DNA from: Mantamonas sphyraenae | Taxonomy: Eukaryota > CRuMs > Mantamonadidae | DNA length: 64,000 nucleotides | NCBI GenBank assembly: GCA_026936335.1 | Contig: JAPMXV010000034.1 | Coordinates: 248,001 to 312,000 of the forward strand | Direction: 5' to 3' | In this document: in pieces, positions 1-10,506 of the stretch | Layout: each line of letters starts with the position of its first letter | Numbering within the stretch: position 1 is the first letter of the stretch | The notes under the pieces: model-generated | The model's input: only the letters and a program-made list of their open reading frames with translations | Database searches by the model: none | What the model was told of the DNA's origin: nothing | Made by a program: the position numbers and the translations under genes

Positions 1-641
1 ACCTCCATTCTCGCAGGCGTCTACAGTGCCAAGTGGATTGCACGCAGCTACACGCTGACCCCTTTGCCCGAGTGGATGTACAACCAGCAAGCAGACGATT
101 TGACACTGGACGTGGTGGTCGATCGCAAGCCCATGCAGTGGCCGCGTGTCACCGTGAACGTGGTGAGCCCGGGCTCGTCGCTGTCTGTGGACGACCTCAG
201 CATCACCGTGGACGGGGTGGCGCCTCGGATTGAATGCACACGGGCCACGCGATGTTCAGCGTCGCTGACTGTGTACGAAACCCGCACGTGTGTGGTGCAA
301 GCAACGTACAAGGGAGTGCGTTTGGAACACAGTGGCACAGAGGTGGAGGTGCGTGTGCCCACAGCAGCGGTGAGGAGTGGTGACAAACACAATCGCGTTC
401 TGCACGTGCTGTGCTGCGCCAGATGCCAGCTGATACAACTCTGGCGCAGGCCTCGGCAGCAAACAAGCTCGGGACGCAGGGTGTGTGGTCACAGACGGTG
501 GTCCAACGAGGGTGGTGATTGCCAGTGAAGCTCGCGTTCCAAGATGCACAGGGCAATGTGCACATCGGCGTTGCCTGCGACCCCCACCTGCAGCAGTGGG
601 CCTCATCGCAGCAGGCGGCCGTTCACAACAGCCGTAGCTAG
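1..641 (+). CDS. Partial Ig/filamin-like beta-sandwich protein (5' end outside window)
   Basis: Reading frame 1 is open from the first base. Two short in-phase introns fit: about 370-422 (GTGAGG...CCAG) and 481-525 (GTGTGT...CCAG). After the second, the frame continues as VKLAFQDAQGNVHIGVACDP and stops at 639-641. The residues look like one and a half filamin- or Ig-type repeats: alternating beta-strand residues, a VTVNVVSPGS strand, paired cysteines, then a DAQGN turn typical of a filamin repeat start. I do not recognise a specific protein. The 3' end is uncertain, because a GTAGCT or GTGAGC donor near 634-644 could lead to another exon before the convergent gene whose stop is at 806. Confidence 0.45.
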
Positions 642-805
642 TGGTGAGCGGGGCTGTTGTCTGTGGAAGGACCTCGATCGCCGACACCCACCAGCGACCC
701 ACACACCAGGGAATGGGTGCGACGAGGACGGCCTCCTCTCATCCAGCCCCAGCGTCATCCACCGAACCAACGCACAAAAGCAACAGCATGGACGCCGTTC
801 ACTGC

Positions 806-3624
806 CTACATTGAAAACGCGCTGTACACCCCCCTCAGACTCTCCAGTTCGCTTCCCCACCCCCCTCGATGGGCTGTCTTGCAATATGGCCTGTCAGACA
901 CAACGATCCCCAGAGACGCCAAAAACTTGGCTCCTCCCTTGCGCACATACCGCGACCAGTCCTTTTCGCCGAACCTGTACCCACACTCCAACAGCACTTG
1001 CAAACGGATCAGCGCATCATCAGAGTAAAACGAATCCGATGACAGCACCTCGCGAGCCAATTCGCTCAAATCCCCCCGTTGTGCATGGCACTCCTGGCGG
1101 ACTCTCTCTACCTTTTCCCACCTCTTCTGCGTTCGCTCACCAAGTTCCCCTCTCACGGCCTCGTACATCCCTCTTGTCACCAACATATATGGGCTGCGGG
1201 ACACCAGTTCCTCCAGGGCGCGCGGATCCTTGTGCAGTTGCACCAGGTTCACCAACATGCGCCTGTCCACCTCGTCGTGGATTTCATGCAGCTTCTCAAG
1301 TGCGCTCGAGCTGTCCAACTCGTATAGATACGCACATGTTTCCATCACAGCCTTTCGACTGGTTCCCACCAACCGCTTCAACTCGGGCATCATTCCTTGG
1401 TCCATGAGCCCACGGACGATGCGCCTCTGCAGCTCTTCACTGTAAAAACGGAAGCCGTCGATTCCAGGCATCATGATGCCCAGTACCTTTACAGGGAACC
1501 CATCGTCCAGCAGCTGCATCCACCTTTCCTCAGTCGCCAGTTCCTTCGACCACCGCCCCGTCTCCAGCTCTTCTGCGTTCACGAGCTTGCCCACCTCCAC
1601 CACATCCTCGTTCTCCAGCCCCTCCATGGCCACTGTCATCACCTCCGAGTCGTTGCAGGGGTCTTTCCTCACGGTTCTGCTCGTCCACTGCCGCACGTAG
1701 TCCACAAACGCCGCAGCCCCATTCTCCCTGCACACACTCACACATCGATTCACTTGCTGTTGCCAGCGTTCTTGCAAGCGATCCCAAATGGCTTCGGCAT
1801 GTGCGTACCGATTCAACTCACAAGGCACCCACAATGCGCTGTCGTCGTCATCGAACTTCTCCTTGGAAAACAGGATTGGCAACAGCCTTTCGTCATGGTC
1901 ACCTTTGTAGCACTCGAGTACGGTCTCGAGCCCCAGATGCGCCGTGTGCTGCTTCACTGCCCACAGCACAGAATTATTGCGTTTCCCCGTTTTGTCAAGG
2001 GCACGCTTGAGGAATCGTGCCACATGCTCTTGCGGAAGCACCATGCCCTTGCTCTCAAGGTGCACCCTCAGATCACGAGGTTCGGCCACGTCAATAACCT
2101 TCTCCCATGCCTTTCGTTGCACCAGTGCAGCCAGAAGCGTCTGGAGTTGATACTCCCGATATAGCCGTGCCACGGCATCCTTGTCCAGTTTTGCCACGAT
2201 TTCAGGTGTGTTGGCTATCCACTCCTCCGTTGCCTTGTCCCTCCGTGCAGCCTTGTACAGCAGGTTGGCATGCTTGACAAGTGTGCCCATGGCCTTTTCC
2301 TCGCCCTGCACCAGGATGAGTGCCTTGTGCAGAACACGGAAATGCACGTTCTTGAAAACAGCATTCATGGGTAGCGTGGACAGAACACATGAAACCAGTG
2401 CGCGGTTGTCCAGCACCTTTGCCAACTCCTGCAACAGAGTCAAGTTCTTCTTCGACTCACAGATTGCTTGCAACGCCTTTGGCCACTCCCGTTCTGGCAA
2501 CATGTCTGCAATGCAGGCAAGCATGCCATCACATCCGCTCATTCCCGCTGCCATTGCTTCCTTCACACCAGCGAGGCCGTGTCCCACAAACACCTGCGTC
2601 AGTGCGGAAGCGGTGTGCCGCATCCGCCAACCTGGCTCTAGAATTGCCTTTTTCACGTTTGTAACGATGATGGGCAGTGGCACGTCTGCCAGTGTTCGTC
2701 CCATCGAGTCTGCGTCACCTAGGGTTCCGTACACTTGGTTCGACCACACTGCTTTGCCATCGTAGATCGCCTCCATGCTGGAGTACACACGGAAGGATTG
2801 CAGTAGACTCCTCGGAGCATCTGATGCCAACAACACGCTGTACCCTGCCTCGGGGAAGGGCACACAGGCCGAGACGGCCTCCGAAAGGGCTTTGTGGGTG
2901 CTCTTGCTCAGTTTCGTTCGCCGAAGCACACAGTGCAACACAGACAGCGACCGTCCACACACAGATGGCAAGTCCTCCACATGCATGCGTTCAGGCACAC
3001 TGTTCTCCCCAAACAGCTCAAAGAGGGCCCGGTTCCAGTACAGCCGGTGCAGCCGTGGCACCCGTTGCCGTTTGTGTCCAAACTTGACCACCACACCGCC
3101 AATTTCGCCCAGTGTGGACACAAGGGTGCTCCTCAGTGGCTGATTGTCCACTTGGTACAGGTCGCCCATGTCCACCATGTGTGTGTTGATGGAGAAGAGG
3201 GCAAGCGCGCCGCCGACGTCCAAACGAGGCACCACGCGCTCCCACACCTCCACTGGCACCTGTGACAGCAGTGTGTCCATGCGAGAGGGTGGTGTTGTCT
3301 GGCGACGGGGGCGACGTGACGCAGTTTTCTGTGCTGCGTCACCCAGCTGCTGCTGCTGGTCGCCGGCTTCCGATCTGTACACGGGTTCACCATGACCATG
3401 TCAGCACAGGGAATGGGTGGAGTGGATGGCTGTAGTGCTTCCTACCTGCTTGCCCGTGTGTCGTCCACCGTCATGTCGTCGGTGTGGCTGGCGAGCTTTG
3501 CCGCAGCTCGCATCTTGGCCACCCGCTGACGTTTGGGCGCGGGGGTGGCGTCAACGGACGGGTTCTCTTCCCCATCAGCCACATCCTCCTCCTCTTCATC
3601 CACCGTGGCACGCTTTCGTGACAT
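806..3624 (-). CDS. Large alpha-helical protein with F-box-like N-terminus
   Basis: Two exons: 3624-3446 and 3374-806, with a 71-nt intron (GTAGGA...ACAG) carrying a GCTGACAT branch-like motif. The join is phase 2 and gives about 915 residues. The start is the ATG of MSRKRATVDEEEEDV; the acidic and basic N-terminus resembles a nuclear-localisation region (PKRQR). Around residues 92-135 (LLSQVPVEVWERVVPRLDV) there is an F-box-like helix pattern. The remaining roughly 750 residues are continuous amphipathic helix with ARM/HEAT-like spacing and no recognisable catalytic motif. If the F-box is real, the protein would act as a substrate adaptor for an SCF ubiquitin ligase; that is inference. It is convergent with the preceding gene and divergent from the BTB gene, which starts 193 bp away. 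Confidence 0.7.
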
Positions 3625-3817
3625 GAATGTGTGTCCTTGTGTGGATTTCCTTTGGCAACGCCCGAGCTGGCACGAACCATGCGCAAAAGGGGAACCAACG
3701 CACCAAAGCAACTGCATGGACTCCGTTCCATTCGCTGTTTCTTGCATAGTCCTACGACGGTGTGCTATGCGACGGATGTGACACAACAACACGAAACACA
3801 CACACAGTGGGGGGACA

Positions 3818-5841
3818 ATGAGCACAATCGCACGGGGCAAGGGCAAGGGCAAGGCAGACAGCAGCAGCAGCAACACCAACCATGGGACGGGCAGTGCGCA
3901 TGGTCTGTCTACAGATGGACCTGACCATTACCTGCAGTCGGAGCGCACAAAGACCTACGGCCCTCTTTCCCCGCTGCAGGGCAAGGCAGGACCCGACAAA
4001 TCACCGGCAGTGCGCACGCTGTATCATGACATGTACAAAAATGGCCTGTGTGCCGACGTGGAGATTGTGCTGGAAGGACTGGATGGAGCGGGTGAGTGGT
4101 CAGTAGCGGAAGGAAGAGATTGAACCACGCTCACACCAGCGAATGGACAAATGACGGGACACCAGATGGAGACGATCTGGGAGGAAAGGATGTGGTGCTC
4201 CGTGCACACCGTTCGTTTCTGTGTCTGCACAGCGGAATGTGGCGGTATCTGCTGGAGGTTGAGGACGGGGCAGCGTTGTTGGAACACAGCGGGGAGGATG
4301 AACAAGGGGGAGGGATGTTTCGAATGGTGGTGAAGCGTGGCACACAGAGTGTGGGTGTGTTGCGTGCAATGGAAGTGGCTGTGGGGTGGTGCTACGGCGG
4401 TACCCTGCCTGTGACCAACGTGGAGCTGTGTTACAGTCTGTTGGCCGTGGCACAGTTCTGGCTGATGCCCATGCTGACGGAGCATGTGATGCAGTGGGTG
4501 GGACAGGAGCATGATGCAGAGACACTGGTGAGGATGTGTCGTGGGGGGAATCTCGTGGGGGCCATGGGCGTCGCCGAGGTGGTGCACTCCAATGTGTACC
4601 ATGCAAGTGTGTTGCGGTTGGCAAAGGAGTGGAGCAAGGTGGCAGATGCGGTGAGGGATGGCAAGGTGGCACGTCGGGCGTTTGCGTTTATGCGGGGCTG
4701 TGTGTTTGTGGCGATGGTCAAGGTGGCGTTGGAGCAGCATGAGAAGTATCTGCACATGGGAACGCTGGCACGGGTGGTGGGTGGGTACTTGGACAGTGTG
4801 GATGTGGAGGAGATGGTGGAGGCGGAGGAGGTGGAGTACTTGAGTGGTTTGTTACACGGCGTGGAGCACGACGAGGAGATGGGATTGCTAAAGGCGGCAC
4901 TGGCAACAGATGCGAGTGAACAAGTGACAAGAGAGTTGTGTGTGTCAATTGCAGGGAAGCTGCATGCTTTTCAAGAGGACGGGCGTGTGAACCTGAGCGG
5001 GCTGCCGGTGAGGACAGCGGAGCTCATCCTCAGTCCCGATGAGATCGATGTGGACCATGAGGACGATGTGCTGGAGATCGTAGAGAGATATGTGGCTGAA
5101 CATAATGGAGAGGAGGAGGAGGAAGGGTGGGAGAGGCGGATGTATGCCTGTGTCCGGTTCGGCCTCCTGAGTCCCGAACGCCTGCACGGGCTACAGGTGA
5201 ACGGAGAGTGGGACACGCGGTATGTAGACACGACAGTGTTGACGGATGCCGTGGAAGATACTCTGCGACGCAATTGTGGTCAGCAACCACTCCACAGCTG
5301 CCACCGACAATACCCCACTCCCACACTCAACTGGGACCGGGTCGACCAAAGCCGAGGAACATTCACAAAGGACAGCCTGGATGTGACTACTACCTCCTGG
5401 ACAACATGGGTTGGCAAGACAAAGCTGCGCTCGGGACAGCGATGGAGCGTGCGAGTGGACCGATTGTCCCACAACAAGATCGGCATCTGCAACAGCGGCT
5501 GTCACCCCACAGAAACCGCCGTTGGTAAGCACCACCCCATCTCCGAAACACACACACCATGTACTGACACCGCATGCCTTACAGGATGCACGCACGGAAG
5601 CTACAGCTGGTACTCGTACGGCTCGGGTGCCAAGACGTTCAAGAATGGAACTGCCTCCTCCACCACCGCGCTCTTCAACCAAGGCGACACTGTAACTGTG
5701 GAGCTGGACACCACAGCCCACACACTGACCTTCTCCCGCAACGGCAATGTCGACGTCACCATCCACAACATTGCCGACGACACCTTCTACCCTGCCTTCA
5801 GCTGCCACAATGCCAAGATGACCATTGTGCCCACACCATAG
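3818..5841 (+). CDS. BTB-BACK-like protein with C-terminal SPRY-like domain
   Basis: Exons 3818-4091, 4166-5524 and 5585-5841 give about 629 residues. The first intron is 74 nt (GTGAGT...ACCAG). The second is 60 nt (GTAAGC...TTACAG, with CTGACAC) and has a length divisible by three, so it reads through as open frame. The segment LCADVEIVLEG...KDVVLRAHRSFLCLHS is a BTB/POZ signature and is itself interrupted by intron 1. A BACK-like helical region follows. From about residue 450 a beta-rich stretch (GQRWSVRVDRLSHNKIGICN, then DTVTVELDTTAHTLTFSRNG) matches the SPRY/B30.2 pattern. BTB-BACK proteins are commonly Cullin-3 substrate receptors, with the second domain choosing the substrate; here the SPRY-like domain would take the place of Kelch repeats. 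Its stop is 25 bp from that of the M1 peptidase. Confidence 0.82.
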
Positions 5842-5866
5842 ACCAATCAACAACATCACCGTACCT

Positions 5867-8365
5867 TCAATCACCCTCCCCCTGCCCACTCCCACCCTCC
5901 ACCCACCCAATCGTCACCTCCGCCTCCTCCAATCCCTGCTCGAAACTCCTCACCAACCCATCCACCCTCCCTTTCCCACCCTCCCCCTGCTCCTTCTCCA
6001 ACCACCCCCTCACCGCATCCACCTGCCCCCTCTCCCGCAAACTCCCCACCACCAGCTTCACCATCCTGGAAAACATCACCAGCCCGTGGTACCGCCCGTA
6101 CAGCACTTCCCACTCCCGCTCCACCCACTCCCAAATCTCTCCTGCCCGCCCGTGCCGACGCAGCGCCCCAAACACCGTAATCGCCTCCTGCATCTCCACC
6201 TCCTCCAACACCCACCCCAACAGCTCTTCCAAACACTCCTCCGTCGCACACAGCGCCCGCAGCAGCGCCACCTTTTCCTCTGCGCTCTCTGCGCCTCGCC
6301 ATGCCTCCCGCACCTCCTCAAACGCCTCCTTCCCGCCTGTCGCCACCCCCACACGCAGCACCACGTTTCTCAGGTCTCCCTTCAACGACCCACGCCCCTC
6401 TGCAAACACCTTGGCCGCACGACCCTGCACCTCCTCGTCCCCGCCCGCCGCCAGCTGTCCGATCGCCAGCGCACGCACCTGGCTCACCTCCGAGTCCTCT
6501 CCCTCCACAGCCTCCCACCCGACACGTTCCAGCGCCTGTGCAAACACCGCCTGCAGCCGCGCCCCGGCCTCTCGCCCAAACGCATGCCGCACCGCGCTCG
6601 CCGTCTCCGCCACCTCTGCCAGCAGCGCGTGTTCCGACTCCTCCTTGAAGCCCTCCTCCACCACACGCAGCACCTGCTCCAGCTCCACACGCCCCGCCCG
6701 GCTCAACTCCCGCGTGTCTGCAAGCACCCCCAGCCGGTCTTCGCTCGGCAGCTCGCTCAGCACAGGCAGCAGCGCCTCCAGCAGCGACGCCTCGTACTCC
6801 ACACGCACAAACGACGCGTTTGACGCGTTTGCCTTGACCCACGCCCCGTCCCCGTCTCCCTGTGCCACGTCTGCCCACGCCACACGCGTCTCCCGCTCGC
6901 GCAGCATCACAGGCTCCTCCACGCCCACAAATCGCAGCGGAATCACCCACAGCGCCTCCTCGTCCGCCTCTCCCGTCGCCAGCATGCGCTCCTGACGCAG
7001 CACCAGCTCCGAGCCCTCCCGTCGCACCTGCACCACCGGGAAGCCCGTCTGCCGGATCCACCCGTCCATCATTTCGTGCACCCCGTCCCCGAGCGCCGCC
7101 CACAGGTCCTCCGTTTCGGTGCACCCGTACGCGTTTGCCGCCAGGTAGCTCGCCAGACCCTTGTCCATCTGCTCTCCCAGCGCCGCACGCAGCATCCGGA
7201 TCAGCGACGCCCCCTTCAGGTACGAAATCGTGTCAAACACTTCGCTGATCCCCGCCGGCGACGAGATGTCCACCAGTACAGGGTGCGACGACGCAAGCGC
7301 GTCCAGCTGCAGCGCCGGCTGCTGCACCCCGTTCACAAACTGCGCCCACACACGCCACTCCGACCCAAACTTGTCCTCCATCGCACGGAAGCTCAGGTAC
7401 GTGGCAAAGCCCTCCTTCAGCCACAGGCCCGACCACCACGCAGGCGTCACCAGGTTCCCAAACCACTGGTGCGCAATCTCGTGCGCCACCACCTCGGCCA
7501 CACGCTGCCGCCCGGCCACACTTGTTCCCTCGTCCGACAGCAGCGCCGTGTCCCGAAACGTCACGCAGCCCCAGTTTTCCATCGCTCCGATCGGGAACGA
7601 CGGGATCGCCAGCAGATCCAGCTTCGGCAGCATGTACGGCACCTCAAACAGCTCTGCAAAGTAGTCCACCGCGTGTGCCGCCACCTCCAGCGCAAACCGA
7701 CCCTGCTCGCTCCTCCCAGGCGGCGTGAGCACACGCAGCGGCGTCCCGGCCGGCGACACGCTCTCCACGCTGTCAAACCGGCCCACCACCCAGCCCAGCA
7801 GGTACGTCGACATTGCAGGCGTCGCCTCAAACGCCCACGTCCCGCTCCCGTCCTCGTGCTCCGCCACAGGCATGTTGGACACCACCGTCAGCTTGGCGTC
7901 CACCTCGAACCGAAGCGCCACCGTCGCCTTCAGGTCCGGCTGGTCAAAGCACGGAAACGCCCGCCGCGCCGTGTGCGGCTCAAAGTGCGTCGACGCCATC
8001 AGCTCCCCCTTGTACTGCGACAAGTAGAACCCGCTCATCTTTTCGCTCAGCGCATACTCAAACGTGAGTTCCAGCACAGCCTCCACGCCTGCCGGCAGCG
8101 CAGGATCCACGCGGAGGGTTTGCGTTTCCGCCAGCGTGTCGTACTCGCCCACCGTCACCGTGTGCGACGTCTCTCCACACACCACCGTTTGGCTCGTCAC
8201 CTCCATGTCCTTCACATTGATCACAATCTCCTCCACCGCCGCGCTTGCGTGCGTCGCCAACGCCACGCGCACACTTCCTGTGCACCTCTTTTCGTCCAGC
8301 TTCGGCGCCAGCGACACCTCGTACGCTGTCGGCTTCGGATTGGTCTCGGGCAACGTCAGTGTCAT
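5867..8365 (-). CDS. M1-family zinc aminopeptidase (puromycin-sensitive type)
   Basis: Intronless, 832 residues from the ATG at 8365 (MTLTLPETNPKPTAYEVSL). The frame is open further upstream but has no ATG there. The M1 hallmarks are present in order: the exopeptidase motif GAMENWG, then HEIAHQWFGN with the HExxH zinc ligands and catalytic Glu, then the third ligand Glu in LKEGFATYLS. The N-terminal beta domain and a C-terminal helical ERAP1-like domain are both present. There is no signal peptide or membrane anchor, so a cytosolic enzyme trimming N-terminal residues from peptides is expected. The length is close to the roughly 880 residues usual for the family. Its upstream region holds a 20-bp minisatellite. 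Confidence 0.95.
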   Translation of the reverse strand: MTLTLPETNPKPTAYEVSLAPKLDEKRCTGSVRVALATHASAAVEEIVINVKDMEVTSQTVVCGETSHTVTVGEYDTLAETQTLRVDPALPAGVEAVLELTFEYALSEKMSGFYLSQYKGELMASTHFEPHTARRAFPCFDQPDLKATVALRFEVDAKLTVVSNMPVAEHEDGSGTWAFEATPAMSTYLLGWVVGRFDSVESVSPAGTPLRVLTPPGRSEQGRFALEVAAHAVDYFAELFEVPYMLPKLDLLAIPSFPIGAMENWGCVTFRDTALLSDEGTSVAGRQRVAEVVAHEIAHQWFGNLVTPAWWSGLWLKEGFATYLSFRAMEDKFGSEWRVWAQFVNGVQQPALQLDALASSHPVLVDISSPAGISEVFDTISYLKGASLIRMLRAALGEQMDKGLASYLAANAYGCTETEDLWAALGDGVHEMMDGWIRQTGFPVVQVRREGSELVLRQERMLATGEADEEALWVIPLRFVGVEEPVMLRERETRVAWADVAQGDGDGAWVKANASNASFVRVEYEASLLEALLPVLSELPSEDRLGVLADTRELSRAGRVELEQVLRVVEEGFKEESEHALLAEVAETASAVRHAFGREAGARLQAVFAQALERVGWEAVEGEDSEVSQVRALAIGQLAAGGDEEVQGRAAKVFAEGRGSLKGDLRNVVLRVGVATGGKEAFEEVREAWRGAESAEEKVALLRALCATEECLEELLGWVLEEVEMQEAITVFGALRRHGRAGEIWEWVEREWEVLYGRYHGLVMFSRMVKLVVGSLRERGQVDAVRGWLEKEQGEGGKGRVDGLVRSFEQGLEEAEVTIGWVEGGSGQGEGD

Positions 8366-8474
8366 CGGGAATTCCGGTGGCCCGGCCCCCGCCGAGCGCT
8401 GCGCCAATGCGTCCGAGGAGCGCCATCAAACGTAAACGTCCAGTGATGGTCAGTCCCTTGTGTAGAGGACACCA

Positions 8475-8640
8475 AGGAGTGAGAGGAGTGAGAGAATGGG
8501 AGTGAGAATGAGAGAGTGGGAGTGAGAATGAGAGAGTGGGAGTGAGAATGAGAGAGTGGGAGTGAGAGTGTGAGAGTGGGAGTGAGAATGAGAGAGTGGG
8601 AGTGAGAGTGTGAGAGTGAGAGAGTGGGAGTGAGAGTGAG
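8475..8640. repeat. Minisatellite, about 20-bp unit, roughly seven copies
   Basis: Tandem copies of AGTGAGAATGAGAGAGTGGG with minor variants (AGTGAGAGTGTGAGAGTGGG). It is purine-only on the plus strand apart from the T residues and sits directly upstream of the M1 peptidase gene. It is the only clear minisatellite in the window. Confidence 0.95.
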
Positions 8641-8650
8641 CCCAGAGCTG

Positions 8651-8690
8651 AGCAAGAAGAAGAAGAAGCTTGAGATCAGATCAATCCTTG
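8651..8690 (-). repeat. Shared 3'-end element, copy 1
   Basis: On the minus strand this reads CAAGGATTGATCTGATCTCA followed by AGC and a (TTC)n run, starting about 15-25 nt after the CTL-like stop codon. A close copy follows the stop of the sorting nexin gene at 16771-16805. It is probably a 3' UTR or polyadenylation-related motif, or a remnant of a short repeat family. Confidence 0.6.
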
Positions 8691-8704
8691 CATTGTGGAA
8701 ACAC

Positions 8705-10284
8705 TCACCACTTGGAATACTCCTCCTTGAGCGAATCGGCAAGGTCCGGATGTGTGGAACTCAGGTTGTCCGGATTCTGCACGTAGCAGACGATGAGCGT
8801 GGTGGCACCAGAGTCGAGCGGAGTGAGGGACACCATGGTGATGGAGTAGCCGATGATGAGGCCGATGACGGAGGAGATGACCCACCAGGAGATGCTTGTC
8901 GGGTCAGAGTTTGGCCACTGAATGTAGGCGGCAACAAAGGTGGCAACGGCCGTGACCAGGGCTCCGATGATTCCACCCATCGTGAGCACATTGTCCACCA
9001 AGGTGTCGTTGATGATGGACTCCCATCCATTGTTGACAAAGAGGTGCCACGTGGCAGAGGCAGCCTCGGTGAAGCTCTTGCCGTAGATGGCGACCTGAAC
9101 GTACGCCCAGTGGTTGAAGTACTGCACGAGACTGTCCAGACATCGCAGAAAGCACAGACACAAGGAGCCGATGATGGAGTTTTCGTCTGTGGAAGAACGC
9201 ACAATGGCACGCATCAACTTGATCAGCGCCACCACGAGGGAACCGAAACAAATGCTCCCAAACGAGTACGTGGTGGCGCGCTTGAAGGACTTTGCAGTGG
9301 GGTTGTCCGGCATGTTGCCCTCGTCCATAAAGTACCAGGTGGCATACGTGCCGCTGCACGTGACATGAACCACATTCATGATGACCTGCGACCCCCAGTA
9401 GAACGTGAGCAGCAGGAGGACCTGAACCCATGCATTCTGTTGGTTGACTGCAAACGACAGAAGAAAGACGATACTCCATGCCAAGCTCACAGGAACGGCC
9501 ACGTAGGCCACAGTGATCATATTTGGAAACTCGCGCGTGATGCGCGACACGGTGCTCAGGATCTGTGCGGCGAATCCCAGCCGGTTCCGCACTTGCCAGT
9601 AGATGAGGCATGTGAAAAGAAACAGGATGCCAGTGATCACAATGCCCATGATGTTGCCGGTGAAGATGTTGACCACAAGCAGCAGAGCAGAGATGGCCAA
9701 GCTGCCAAAGATGCCCAGACGGATCAGCCCAGCTGGATGCTCGACCATCAACTTGAGCCAAACGACAGAAAAGATTCCCGCAACGGCCACACCCACACCC
9801 AGCGCAATGACAAGGCTTTGGACTTCCTCTGCGAGGTTGCGAATGAGCAGGCAGAAAGGGTCGACGGGGACCATGCATGGGTGCATTTCAGTGTTAGGAT
9901 ACTGATCCCCAGGCTTTTGCACATTCGCTATGGGTCTGGGGACACGTGTAAGCTGCCATGAGAACGGCCGGAGGGTTTCAACATACGTGCGATCAAATCC
10001 GGCGTCGTTTCGCCCAGGTCGGTTCCAGATCCGCCTTCAAGACGGTCTGCATTGATGATGAGGAAGGCAAACATTGCTGCTGTACAAACGACAAAGAGGA
10101 TGGCAGCCCAAACGTCCTTGAATCCCGGGGATTCCTGTTCAATGACTTGTGTCAGCTACACTTTCCGGATGTGTTTCCATTTTTCAACACTTGCAACAGA
10201 CCCACGTACCTCATTGTTGCTTTTCACAATGACCGGTTTCTGACCCTGATCGGATGGTGATGGTTGGACGGATGAAGAGCGCAT
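8705..10284 (-). CDS. Choline transporter-like (CTL/SLC44/Pns1 family) membrane protein
   Basis: The long 3' exon (up to about 9922-9940, stop at 8705-8707) encodes about ten hydrophobic helices and CTL-family features (a Trp-rich AYIQWPNSDP region, an NIFTGNIMGIV helix, a long C-terminal pair). Upstream, 10284-10210 gives MRSSSVQPSPSD...KSNNE, then a 75-nt intron (GTACGT...CAG). The next exon starts at 10134 with ESPGFKDVWAAILF, the typical cytosolic lead-in and first helix of CTL proteins. Joining this exon to the long one is unresolved: the GTATGT donor at 9986 is phase 1, but no downstream acceptor gives the matching phase. The likely role is import of choline or a related solute across the plasma or organelle membrane. 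Confidence 0.8.
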
Positions 10285-10506
10285 TTGAGAGTCGAGTTTG
10301 GTTGCACCCGCGCGACATGCTGGAGGTGCCCACAAATCTTCAAAGTCGGTACCCTGCGGTACGAGTCGGGTGATGGAAGGATGGAAGGGTGTTGGGGGGA
10401 AAGGGACCAGGCAGCAGCAGTGGCATTGTTGTCGCCGGGAGCCAGGTCCAGGTCTGTGCGTGCGCATGCACACCCATTTAAACCCACGCCTCCAATTCAC
10501 ACAACC
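10285..10506. promoter_or_regulatory. Divergent promoter between CTL-like and prominin-like genes
   Basis: 222 bp separate the two start codons. It contains no TATA box at a usual position; a TTTAAACCC stretch lies about 30 bp before the prominin-like ATG. By arrangement it must carry the promoters of both genes. Confidence 0.5.

Larger units (their letters stand above)
8366..8704. promoter_or_regulatory. Intergenic interval upstream of M1 peptidase
   Basis: This 339-bp interval lies between the M1 start codon and the CTL-like stop codon (both genes on the minus strand). It contains the minisatellite at 8475-8640 and, at its right end, a TTGATCTGATCTCAAG element followed by a TTC run (minus strand), probably part of the CTL-like 3' UTR. 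An open frame begins ATGGCGCTC at 8426 but is out of phase with the peptidase and looks accidental. No other gene is seen. Confidence 0.6.

Noticed and set aside
5574..6995. Long plus-strand Ser/Pro/Thr-rich frame running past the BTB gene
   Set aside because: It overlaps the BTB C-terminus out of frame and the M1 gene antisense; the composition is typical of shadow frames.
7076..8446. A 456-residue plus-strand frame inside the M1 peptidase
   Set aside because: It is Arg/His/Gln-rich antisense shadow with no recognisable motif.
8475..8640. CRISPR-like array
   Set aside because: There are no spacers; it is a direct minisatellite of a 20-bp unit in a eukaryotic genome.
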